Shown: in pieces, positions 9,794 to 19,841 of the stretch
Numbering within the stretch: position 1 is the stretch's first letter
How the letters are laid out: each line of letters begins with the position of its first letter
Source: Silene latifolia
Lineage: Eukaryota; Streptophyta; Magnoliopsida; Caryophyllales; Caryophyllaceae
Reading direction: 5' to 3'
Assembly (NCBI RefSeq): GCF_048544455.1
Contig: NC_133534.1
Span: 33,170,217-33,234,216, forward strand
Length of the DNA: 64,000 bases
The notes under the pieces: generated by a model
Told to the model about the DNA's origin: nothing
The model's input: the letters and a program-made list of their open reading frames with translations, nothing else
Databases searched by the model: none
Made by a program: the position numbers and the translations under genes

Positions 9794-12120
9794 TCAGAGA
9801 CACCTCGTTTCGCACCCCTCGCAAACCACCGGTGATGATTGGGCCGCATGTTTGATACGCGGAACGATTAGTGACAATTCGTAAGATTATCGTCAAGTGA
9901 TTGCTCAAAAATTAATGTCAGCCTCTTAGTTGTCATCCACGTCCCGATACGGTCGTTTTGTGATAATTAGAGTACATTCGAGTCGGGTCAAAAACCGTCT
10001 CCATTTTTCGATATTTGTAAAATCCCGAGTCGAATGTTGGAATGTTAGGATATTTCTATTCCATATTTATCAAATTTTATCTTTTGGCAAACAATATCCC
10101 GTAATATTCAAAAGATAATCGAATTAAATCCGTCCTACCATAACTTAAACACGGAAATCTTTCTTAAACAGGAGGAAACCTCCTGGAATAGACGCAGCAG
10201 TCTTGCGCCTCTTCAAGAGAGACGCGATGGGCTTCGCTGCGCCTCTTCCCAGGCCCTTCTTTGCATGATTTACGTATCTTTTTTATATCTTTCCGAGATT
10301 CACTTCCAAAGAGTCTCCGAAACCCTATTCCTCCGCGTGATTGGTATAAATAGGAGCCTTCGTTCCTCATATTTCTCACGCGAGTGTCCGCCCTTCTCTT
10401 CTCCCTTTGCATTCTAGACTTCGTTCTTACTAATTGGCGCCTACGTGCTTGAACATTCGACCACGTAAGCTCGGATCTTTCCGGGTACCAGCCTCTCCGT
10501 TGCATGACCGACCAATTTGACCACTACACTCAATCAATCTAATTAATCAACTTGTTAAATCGTTTTCCTCTTTCGAGGGCACTCTTTCCTTGCATTCGCG
10601 TCGAGCATCACTAATCGATCTTCTTAGTTCTTCTCGTTTCGTCAACATGTAAGTCTGAGGGTGTATAATTCTCTTTATTATTGTATTTTGTTTATCGTAT
10701 AACAATTGTAAGATTTATGTCGAACACACCATTAAAACCGATTTCTAAAACCGTCTTTAAAACCTTTTTGCGGATTTCCAGTAGACAGACGAAGAGAAAA
10801 GACGCAGCAACTGCTGCGCCTCTTCGAAGGAGCGCAGCACCTGCCGCGCCTCTTCGTAAGTAAAGGCCGCGCAGATTCTCGCTTCTTTTCTTCTTCTCCG
10901 TCCTCTGTAATTCGTATTTGTGTTTGTTTTATTTGTTTCTTTTTGTTCATTAATTCGTTCATCATAATAACATATCAATTCACATGTATATAATCGTTTA
11001 TTCATCATTAATATGCTTAATTCATCATTGTTCCGACTTAAATCCTAGATAATCAATATTTACGGGTTTTCGTCATTAATATTCAAATCTGGGTTTTAGA
11101 AGTTCAATTTCGTTCATATTGAGTTTCTGGAATTTACCTTTGATATATTTGCATCCATATTCATTGATATTTCGTCATGTTTAGTTTCATTTACCGATAT
11201 CACTAATTAATCGTTCATTAACATCGACTCTTCACATAATTAATCCGTCTAATTTCCGTCTCATTCATGTTTCATTGTTTATTGCTTTCATGACCATCAT
11301 TCATATGTAAATAACATGCTAATCACTTTCATCCGAGTAATTATTGTCGTAATCAATCATTAAATTAACAATTGACATTAACGGTTTGCAGTTCCGGCTT
11401 CACAGCCAGAACTCACCCTTGGAACAGACGCAGCAACTGCTGCGCCTCTTCCAAAGGGCGCGATTACTCTTGCGCCTGTTCAGATGAGTTCGTCTCGAAC
11501 TTCTTTTCTGCCTTGACGTAGTTTAATTAGTTTACGTATTAATCAACTAATATTCGTATGATCACGCTAATATCTGTTCGTTAATTATTTCTTTTATTCC
11601 TTTTTTCTCAAATTATCCGTTTTAAAGGTATTTTCGACATAAATCGCCTATCCGATGTAATTATTGTAATTTTCATTATTGTAATTCATATTTATTGTTT
11701 CCTTTCTTTTATCATTTGTATGCTTCACATGTAACTGAGCATTAAATCCAACTTCGACCCAATTGTTTGCTAAATTATGTGTCAACCGACTTAGCCTAAT
11801 TCTTCACATGTTAGGATTAAAACTTGGATGTTGCATTGCATGCATATAGCCGACGATATATCGAGTACGAATAAACTCCCTAATCATTAGTAGAGGCCGC
11901 TATCGAGGCGGGCGGGATTAGGTGTTCGATCAAAAGAGCTTCCTAATACGTACCCTCACCCCTTACTCCAGATCTCCGTGAGCACCCGTGTTCATTGGCA
12001 TCCACGAGAGTCATTCTAGACATAGAATGCTAAGGGTAACGATTGCTTAGTGTTCATGTCACTACTTTGTGTCTTGACATGACACGAGGTATTCGAACGG
12101 TTCCAATTTCCCATAAAAAT
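9794..12120 (+). repeat. Probable LTR of the Tat element
   Basis: Begins after the purine tract AAAGTGGGGGCT with TCAGAGACACC, which I read as a mutated TGTAGAGACACC-type start. It ends just before TGGCGACTCC at 12124. There are no coding motifs. It contains three CG-rich dyad pairs (10191-10250, 10801-10856, 11426-11482). The 3' boundary is uncertain by some 15 bases, and the mate LTR is not in the window, so this rests on context. Confidence 0.55.
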
Positions 12121-12123
12121 TGG

Positions 12124-12344
12124 TGGCGACTCCTTACAAAATGCAAACGCTTGTTTTCTCGAGCCCCCCTTCGTCCCAAGCGCCCCCGTGGGCGGCCCGC
12201 CGTCCACAAAACCTACTAACCAAAGCCTTCTTATAGGCTTAACATGATTAGTCATGTCATATGTCATTTCAATTGCATTGAGATGAACAACTACATATTT
12301 GATGAAAATGGATTATAAAAACATGAAGTAGTAATCAGGTATTG
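12124..12344 (+). other. PBS-like site and leader remnant following the Tat LTR
   Basis: TGGCGACTCC at 12124-12133 resembles the primer-binding site reported for Tat/Ogre elements (tRNA-Arg type). It is followed by leader-like sequence with AAGCGCCCCCGTGGGCGGCCCGCC at 12179. A PBS belongs after a 5' LTR, so its position behind the LTR at the end of the element suggests a second, truncated unit. It is cut off by the copia remnant from about 12345. Confidence 0.45.
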
Positions 12345-14402
12345 ACTATTCATATGTGATAATCACATTTGTCGTTCGAGTTTTTTAAAACTAAAAACTC
12401 CTTTTATACTTCGTTACATCCAAACGGGTTGTAGAGACAATATTGAACCCCGTTAAAGTGAACCCGGATTAACATGGTATTCGCCCATAGTCACTTGTAT
12501 GAGGTGACGTCTCGAAATGACTAGAGTGTGATGTGATTGATGGCAAGTTCAAGTGCCATAGAGTTATGTGAGATGACTAGTCGATCACATAGGCAGACTG
12601 TTAGGAACACTTTGTCGGGCCTTATGACCGCTTATAGAGTTCTGGCAAATTTATATAGCCTGGTCGTGGCGAGAGCTACTATAGTATTCTAATGAGTCGA
12701 TTCTTTTGACTAAAGACTGTTCGCCTAAGGTGGCGCCGTTTCAGATTAACTTTGATTTATGTTACTACAACCTTCGTAAATGGGGTCAAATGGGCATATT
12801 TTGGGTTATGATGGCTGTGGCTAGTCGAAGCGAATAGTGCCATAGGAATTGTCCACCCCCTTGTAAGGGTTAAAACAATATCTCAGGGCCACTCGATGAG
12901 TAATGAACTGGAAATGCGTGGCCACGCTCGGAAGGTATCTATGGTAGATAATTCCGGTCAATCAGTTATTCTCTAGATCGAGGAAACCACTCTCGATATG
13001 ATCACTTGCAAGTACGACCTGAAAGACACCTTGCATTGAGTGGGAGATAGTAATTGGACAAGAGAATTGGTGACGCACACTTGTCGAGGACAAGTGGGAG
13101 ATTGTTGGAATATGTGTCCTCCGACAATAATGTGATCACAACTGTCGATCATAATGATCACATGTTTAAATTTCATTTTAAGAATACATGTGGGATGTAA
13201 TATTTTACTGTCAACTGGTCCACACATATCGGTAATGATTGGCTGACTAGAGTTTGACATTAATTTCGTGCGACGGTGGTGATCAGTTGATTCCCTTCGG
13301 TCATACCTATAGGGAAATACTCTTAATTGATTATTTAATTAATCGTATGCCGATACGAGTTAGTTAAATTGCTTAAAATTGACGGATGATTTTGTGAGTA
13401 AAGTTAACGTGTCTTACTGTAATTTGATTAAATTAGATACGGTCTAAGTAATCGAATTGTTTTATTGCTTAGATAAAATTATTGTTTACGAAACAATTGA
13501 AATTGAAATTGAAATTGAAATTGAAATTAAATTGAATGAATAATTTATTATAAATACAAGACGTTGTGATTTATAATTGATAAACCGATTTGGTACAAGT
13601 AATTACGAATTACTAGTCGATTTTGTATATGACATATTTTATGAGTATGTTGATTTTTAATATGTTAAAAATACATTACAATTTCACATGTCAAGTTACA
13701 TGTCACATATGTCACAATTGACAAATGACAAAATAAAATGGACTACCCATTTTATTTAAGTGTGCCGAAAAAGGAAGGAGTATTAGGTTTATATTGTGTT
13801 TTTATTTTAAGTGGAAAACACAATGATCAAACCCTACTTGTAGCCTTGCATGCCTATTTTTCTTGGGTAGAAAACAAGCTCATGTATTGGCTCCTACTCC
13901 CTCCTCCAACCGGTTTTTTCAAGAGAAATGATAGAGTTTTTCCTCTATCATTCATTCATAATTTCAACTCATATTTTCTAGTGTAAGAAAATGAATACTC
14001 TCTATAATTTGTGAAAACTTAAAGAAATAAAAACTCTCACAAAATCACTCCTCTCTTGGCCGAAATTACAAGAGAACAAATTAATATTTTGTGTCATTTT
14101 TAAGTAAGACTAATATTGTTACTAGATCATAATGATATAAGTTATTAAGAGATTTCTTTGGGTATATACTTTTGGGAGAGGTTCTATTTTGGACCTTTTG
14201 TTCATCCATTATAAGGAAGCTCAACAACTAACAAGAAGGAGATCTTGTTGGTGCCCTTATATCCGAAATCCCAAAGTAAGAAAGACGATTTCTTCTCTTA
14301 TCTTGTTTTAGTTTGCATGCATAAGATCTAACATTTATTTTATGACTAAATAAATTATTTCATATATGAATATGTAAATTAATGAGATTAATGTTTCTAA
14401 CA
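12345..14402 (+). mobile_element. Truncated Ty1/copia copy: 3' internal region plus 3' LTR
   Basis: From about 12345 the sequence matches, with scattered differences, the segment behind the gag-pol stop of the complete copia element (compare 12415-13102 with 59665-60351: CAAACGGGTTGTAGAGACAAT, TTATAGAGTTCTGGCAAATT, GATCGAGGAAACCACTCTCG). The purine tract AAGTGGGAGAT precedes an LTR at 13103-14402 (TGTTGGAATATG...TTCTAACA), about 1300 bp. Divergence from the copies at 52547 and 60352 is clearly greater than between those two, so this is an older insertion. No pol is left. Confidence 0.85.
13103..14402 (+). repeat. LTR of the older copia copy
   Basis: Starts TGTTGGAATATGTGTCC after the purine tract and ends near TCTAACA. 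It shares the body of the young LTR (GTCAACTGGTC, ATCGGTAATGATTGGCTGACTAGAGTTTGACAT). It contains a (TTGAAA)n hexamer run at about 13497-13530 that is absent from the young LTRs. Confidence 0.8.
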
Positions 14403-15970
14403 CATTTGGGTGATGTTGTTGTTGTTATTCCTTGAGAGAAATGAGTGGTTAGGGCCGTGTCCATGCGATAGTATAAGTGTTGTGGCTACCGACGTGACTA
14501 TTATGGTTGTTGATGACGGTATGGTGATACCGTCGCCAGGTATGGGGAAAAATAGAACGGTTGTGAAAAGAACTATGAAAGAGTATTATGTGTCGGTACT
14601 GTGTCTGGGATGTTTTATCTTAATTGTATAATGATGATGGCCATAGGGTCAAGAGTTATGCTTAAATTCGGTTATTTAATGGTGTTTTAGTCACAATCGG
14701 AGTCTATTATCATTTATGTGATAAAATAAGGAAGTTTGGAATCGAGTTGAGAATGAAAACATTTTACCCCAGGTGGCACTCGACCGAGTGCACCATGCAC
14801 TCGACCGAATGGTCACCTACTTGGCCGAGTGGCCTCCTATACTCGACCGAGTGGTATGCTTTGACTCTTGTTTTGTGTATATTCGACCGAATAGTGAGCT
14901 TGTACCCTTATTCCGAAGTTTATATTAGTTGACTTCTATTGGATGACCACGATTGACCTTGCATGGGTGATATGTGTGAATTGTTTACGTTTGATTACAT
15001 GGCGTGGTACTTTGAAAGTAAATGGAAATTGTAGATTCGACATGAGCAGACTGATGACATAAATGATGTGGTAATCTTGTTGATGTGTGTTAATCGACTT
15101 TATATTGTTTTGTTGTATAAAAGTAAGATAAATAATGCAAATTATGTGTTGCATAGTGGTCATTTGCATGATTGTGATTATGGTCTTCCATATAAGCGAA
15201 AGTGTTGATGATGGATGGGAACGGATATGGAAACACATATGTGATCATGTGGTGGATTTGACGCGGTATATGCGTGGCATGATGTCCGAAAATGGAAGTA
15301 TATTTGTTCAAGGTTTAGTCACATTATGAGTAATTTTGGCATTGTTTAATTATTTCATGGAGTGCGCATATTCGTGATTGTTGTGCATACATGTGAATGT
15401 ACAAGATTTTATGTGATATAGATACGTAGTAATAATCGAGTTATACCCCGTGATAGATACGTTTACATATGACCAACATGAATTGGGAGTTGTTTATAGG
15501 ATTTAAATTGGTACCGTGGATTTAACCTGGCATTTGACCCTTGGGAGGCTTGTAGATTGGGGAGGGGGGGTTATATCGATGGAATTATATGAGATTTGAT
15601 TACAGATTTGCAATGAGTGAGAGAGAGAGTATTGAACCTGTATCATAGTCATTTGTGGAATTTAGTACTGATAATATGAAAGCACATTATGAGGTTTAAC
15701 AGTTGAACTTCGGGACGAAGTTCTCTTTTAGGGGGGAGTGAATGTAACAATTTGGAAATTAAGGAAAGAGAAAGTACGGAATGTGAGGAAGTATGAGAGT
15801 TGAACAAGGAACTTTGGGATGAGCGTGATGAGCGTGATGTTTATAAAGGAACGTATACGGTAGATGAACATGTGAGGCGAAAGAGAGTGCATTAGAGTCC
15901 GTGATGAGACTTAAGGAAAAGAGAGAGTGAGGTGAACTTCGGGGACGAAGTTCATTTTAAGGGGTAATAT
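14403..15970 (+). mobile_element. Ty3/gypsy 3' internal remnant, no ORF left
   Basis: No protein motif survives. Two copies of a terminal signal are present: GAACTTCGGGACGAAGTTC followed by TTTAGGGGGGAGTGAATGTAA (15710-15747) and GAACTTCGGGGACGAAGTTC followed by TTAAGGGGTAATATTGTAAT (15933-15976). I recognise this as the pol-end/purine-tract junction typical of chromovirus-type plant gypsy elements. CACTCGACCGAGTG-type palindromes lie at 14777-14850. Confidence 0.6.
14777..14850. repeat. CACTCGACCGAGTG palindrome cluster (1)
   Basis: GCACTCGACCGAGTGC, CACTCGACCGAATGG, TGGCCGAGTGG and ACTCGACCGAGTGG in 75 bases. The 14-mer is its own reverse complement. Confidence 0.85.
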
Positions 15971-16308
15971 TGTAATACCCGGATATTGTGGGACCCATAA
16001 AGAAACATTAGGATGCGTGAGGGTACCTTATACTAGACTAGATGTGACTCGGAAGTGAATCATGACTATAAAGGGGACCAAGTATAACCTATACTAGACT
16101 TAGTGGAGTTGTTATAATGTCCTTATATAGAAGAGATATCTTAAAACGGTCATAACTTGAGATATAGAAATGATATTGATGTGATTCAAATTGGAGGTGA
16201 TAGCGTGTTCTCTTACAATTCCAATGGTAGGTCACACGCCCAAAATGACCAAGAAACGAGTGAGATATGATTGTTTTATGAAAACTGGTCATTGCTGAGA
16301 ACCGTGTC

Positions 16309-16372
16309 GCACTCGACCGAGTGAGGTTCACTCGACCGAGTGGACTCGCCACTCGGCCGAGTGGCGCTGAAT
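16309..16372. repeat. CACTCGACCGAGTG palindrome cluster (2), in a gypsy LTR
   Basis: Three copies: CACTCGACCGAGTG, CACTCGACCGAGTG, CACTCGGCCGAGTG, spaced 22-24 bases. Confidence 0.88.
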
Positions 16373-16959
16373 CAGAACACGTGATAAGGAAATCTTATCC
16401 CCTTATCCCCATTCATTCTATCTTCTTCTTTATCTCTCCAAACTCTCTCCCTTCTCTCTAAAACCCTCAAAAACACCATTTTAGTTGATTCAAGCTTGGA
16501 TTAGAGGATTCCTCACCTTCTCCTTCATCCATTCATCTTGTAAGTCGAAATCTACCCATTTTTCTAGTTTTATAAACCCTAACTTTTGGAGGTTTTCAAT
16601 TAGGTTAATCCTACTCGGTTTCAATAATGGGATGTTGTTTATGTTGTAATTAGTCTCACATAAATTAGGGCATTTGCATTATAACATGTTTAGTGGTTAG
16701 TTGCATCATTAATAGGATGATTATGGTATGTTCGGTTATAATTCATGTATTGGTTGTATTTGTGTGTGTGGAGGATATGTTGTTGTTGTTGTTGTTGATT
16801 GTTTTGGAGACGTAAGACGGTTGGGAGACCGTCTTATGCTTGAGTCGCCTCTTGGAGCTTCCCACTCTAAGAGGGATGTGTATATTAATGGCTTAAGTTT
16901 GGAGGGACGCGTGTGGTTGAGACACGACGTCTGGCAGGGGATCCGGTTGGCTTCCGGAC

Positions 16960-17075
16960 CCGGTACGTCTGGGCGTGTCCCGGTACCTGTGTGTGTGGTT
17001 TTTGGTATGTCTGGGCGTGTCCCGATACCAGTGTGGTTGTCGGTATGTCTGGACGTGTCCCGGTATCGTGGTGAT
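16960..17075 (+). repeat. GGTATGTCTGGGCGTGTCCCGGTACC repeat, three copies
   Basis: Copies at about 16961, 17005 and 17042 with spacers of TGTGTGGTTTTT/GTGTGGTTGTC type. Inverted copies (four) lie at 20272-20420 in the reverse-oriented LTR. Confidence 0.85.
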
Positions 17076-17250
17076 GGTTGTTGGATAGCGGTTTGTTCAT
17101 GTTATAGTCATGTTGCATACTCACACACTTTGAGTCGTGTCACACTTTATTTATTTATTGAAACTGATGTTTGTGTGTCTGTGTAACTGTCACCTATTTC
17201 TGGGGTGGCCTGTGTCGATCCATATGATATTTCCGATCATATGGAGAGCG

Positions 17251-18319
17251 GGTTGAGTACAGGTTTTGCTTTTTGACATGATCGGGATTTGGGTCGCGTC
17301 TTGGACTCGGGGTCAAGTAGCATAGATGACATAGATGGTAGTTGACTTGTAATTTGTATAGTTCACTTTATCCATTTGTTTATGGTTTGTAATCACTAAA
17401 CTTATTTATTTATAATAAATGTTTCTTGATTGTATCTCCGATTTACCGCCTCGGGAAACCGAGATGGTAACATCTCCCAATTACCTTGGCCGGGTAAGAA
17501 GGGGGTGTTACCGAAAATCTTAAGACGGAAAATTTCTTATATATGATTTCACAAAATGTTGTAATCGAAGATTAAAATAATAAGAAGTAATTGAAGTACA
17601 TCACGAGCGTAAAATCAAAGCTTATGTATACTTTTCACAACATTTTCGGGAAATTCGTCAACCTTCAAGACGGAAAATTTTGATTCACACCCTTTTGTTA
17701 CAAAATTCCAAAATAATATTATAGTTTTACTATACTATTAAACTATATTTGGGTTAAAATCGAAATGTTCATATTCCTCACTTGGTTGAGTACAGGTTTT
17801 GCTTTTTGACATGATCGGGATTTGGGCCGCGTCTTGGATTCGGAGTCGACTAGCATAGATGACATAGATGGTAGTTGACTTGTAATTTGTATAGTTCACT
17901 TTATCCATTTGTTTATGGTTTGTAATCACTAAACTTATTTATTTATAATAAATGTTTCTTGATTGTATCTCCGATTTATCGCCTCGGGAAACCGAGATGG
18001 TAACATCTCCCAATTACCTTGGCCGGGTAAGAAGGGGGTGTTACCGAAAATCTTAAGACGAAAAATTTCTTATATATGATTTCACAAAACGTTGTAATCA
18101 AAGATTAAAATAATAAGGAGTAATTGAAGTACATCACGAGCGTAAAATCAAAGCTTATGTATACTTTTCACAACATTTTCGGGAAATTCGTCAACCTTCA
18201 AGACGGAAAATTTTGATTCACACCCTTTTGTTACAAAATTCCAAAATAATATTATAGTTTTACTATACTATTAAACCATATTTGGGTTAAAATCGAAATG
18301 TTCATATTCCTCACTTGGT
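17251..18319. repeat. 533-bp tandem duplication spanning an LTR end and its flank
   Basis: GGTTGAGTACAGGTTTTGC at 17251 and again at 17784 starts two near-identical units. Both run through the LTR 3' end (AAGAAGGGGGTGTTACCG) into AT-rich flank and end with CATATTCCTCACTTGGTT. Few substitutions separate the units, for example GGGTCGCG versus GGGCCGCG. Confidence 0.9.
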
Positions 18320-18957
18320 TCAAAATTTTAGGCTAAATTTGCAACGAAATCTTCATTTTCAAGACAATATACCACACTACTAGGGATAACGGTAGTCTTT
18401 GTAAGACGATTAAAACAATGTTCACTTATGAAAATGAAAGGTAAGTCAAAACTTTTAAAATTAAATTTTTTTGCATACAAGGTAAAATCCGACATTAACA
18501 ACAAGTGTTAAGCCTTTTCTTGTTCAATATGACCCAACAACAAGCATAAAAATTTGGTTATCGACTCAAAAGCGCAAGTTTCCAAGCTCATCCATGGTGG
18601 AAAAAAAAAAGTTATCGTAAAAATCTGATTTTTGACCACTCTACTGACATAGAAAATCAACCATTACTATAAAACTGAACAAAGTCATGCAATTATTTGA
18701 TAAAACTTGAATAAGCACGTGTATATATAAAATCATTTCAAATTGCAAAATGAAGAAGATGAACTCAACTACACGGTCAAAATTTGAGAAGACGGATAAA
18801 GAAAAGTGGAGAAGCAAAATGTAATTCAAACAACAAATCACATTATGAAAATTTTGAATTATTTTAAGATAAATCGATGTCGAAGTTACGAGGTTCGAGA
18901 TAGAAATGAAAAGATAAAGTAAAAAGCAAAGTTTACACGAATTTCTCAGCTAAACAG
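18320..18957. other. AT-rich segment without recognisable content
   Basis: I see no ORF, RNA gene or repeat of note here. It separates the 533-bp duplication from the internal leader of the minus-strand gypsy remnant. Confidence 0.4.
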
Positions 18958-19195
18958 GCCCACTCGGTCGAGTACTTAGGGCACTCGGTCGAGTGCAACT
19001 CCACTCGGTCTAGTGACTGGTTACTCGATCGAATGGAAAATTTTCCAGAAGTTTTTCAATTTCTTAAATTTGTCCACTCGGTCGAGTGACAGGTCCACTC
19101 GATCGAGTGAACTGTCCACTCGGTCGAGTAACGCATCCACTCGGTCGAGTGATTTGTCAACTCGTCCAAGTACTACTCTACTCGGTTGGGTTTGG
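18958..19195. repeat. CACTCGGTCGAGTG palindrome cluster (3)
   Basis: About ten full or degenerate copies in two runs (18960-19040 and 19074-19192), each separated by 8-12 bases of variable sequence. Confidence 0.88.
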
Positions 19196-19838
19196 TCTCA
19201 CACTCACTATTTTGGCGCATTACTCTCGTAATCGTATCTACTCTACCAAAAATCATTATCATTCATGCTCTAACAACGACACTAGCAAGCTCAATCACGC
19301 AATTGATATCTACATGCCAAGATTCGGGACTACCGTCCCTCATATCAACACACACTAATCATATCTACGATATACTACTCACATGAGCCCATTTATCCAT
19401 CCATCACATGTTATCACATTCCACACAGACGATTCTATCATACGATAACATATAACGAGTAACAATACACACGTATTCACACCACATTTTACACATTATC
19501 ATGTATCAAATGGACCAAGATATCATGCAAGGTACTTAACCATGATCAAGACTATACGTAATCACACAACATTTCATTGAGTAGGTAAATCATGCAAGGT
19601 GCTAAACAAAATTCATATCACGCATATCATCATGCAACATATCACGTTACGTTTCCCGACTCGTAACCACCCACGTAGTGACCAACTGAGACGATAGGCA
19701 CTAGCTTTGGCATGAGGGCGCCTACCCATCCAAAACCGATCTCCTATTGTACTCATGTCGGGTTCATTTTACTTAGACTCTCCTAAATTCATTTTTGGTT
19801 CATTGGTTTTAGGTTCTAAAATCGTCGCTCTGATACCA
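18958..19838 (-). mobile_element. 5' internal leader of a reverse-oriented Ty3/gypsy element, with PBS
   Basis: On the minus strand the LTR end at 19842 is followed by TGGTATCAGAGC (19838-19827), the initiator-tRNA-Met PBS used by many plant LTR elements. The leader continues to lower coordinates and holds at least seven CACTCGGTCGAGTG-type palindromes (18960-19190). No gag or pol is left. Confidence 0.7.
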
Positions 19839-19841
19839 CTT

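Larger units (their letters stand above)
1..12120 (+). mobile_element. Ty3/gypsy retrotransposon, Tat lineage, 5'-truncated by window edge, degenerate
   Basis: Order on +: reverse transcriptase, gypsy RNase H, a second (archaeal-type) RNase H, integrase, a roughly 7-kb 3' region carrying two antisense spliced genes, a purine tract (AAAGTGGGGGCT at about 9784), and a 2.3-kb LTR-like block. Dual RNase H plus extra antisense ORFs behind pol is known for the Tat/Retand/Ogre group, so lineage assignment rests on architecture and motif reading. pol is broken by at least four frame changes, so this copy cannot make an intact polyprotein. gag, protease and the 5' LTR lie to the left of the window. 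Confidence 0.8.
15971..17512 (+). repeat. LTR of a Ty3/gypsy (chromovirus-like) element
   Basis: Starts TGTAATACCCGGATATTG directly after a purine tract and ends ...GAAGGGGGTGTTA, about 1.54 kb. The start and end are imperfectly complementary, as in TGTAACACCCC-type gypsy LTRs. It contains palindromes CACTCGACCGAGTG (16311-16372) and three GGTATGTCTGGGCGTGTCCCGGTA-type repeats (16965-17065). The last 260 bases belong to a 533-bp tandem duplication. Confidence 0.65.
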
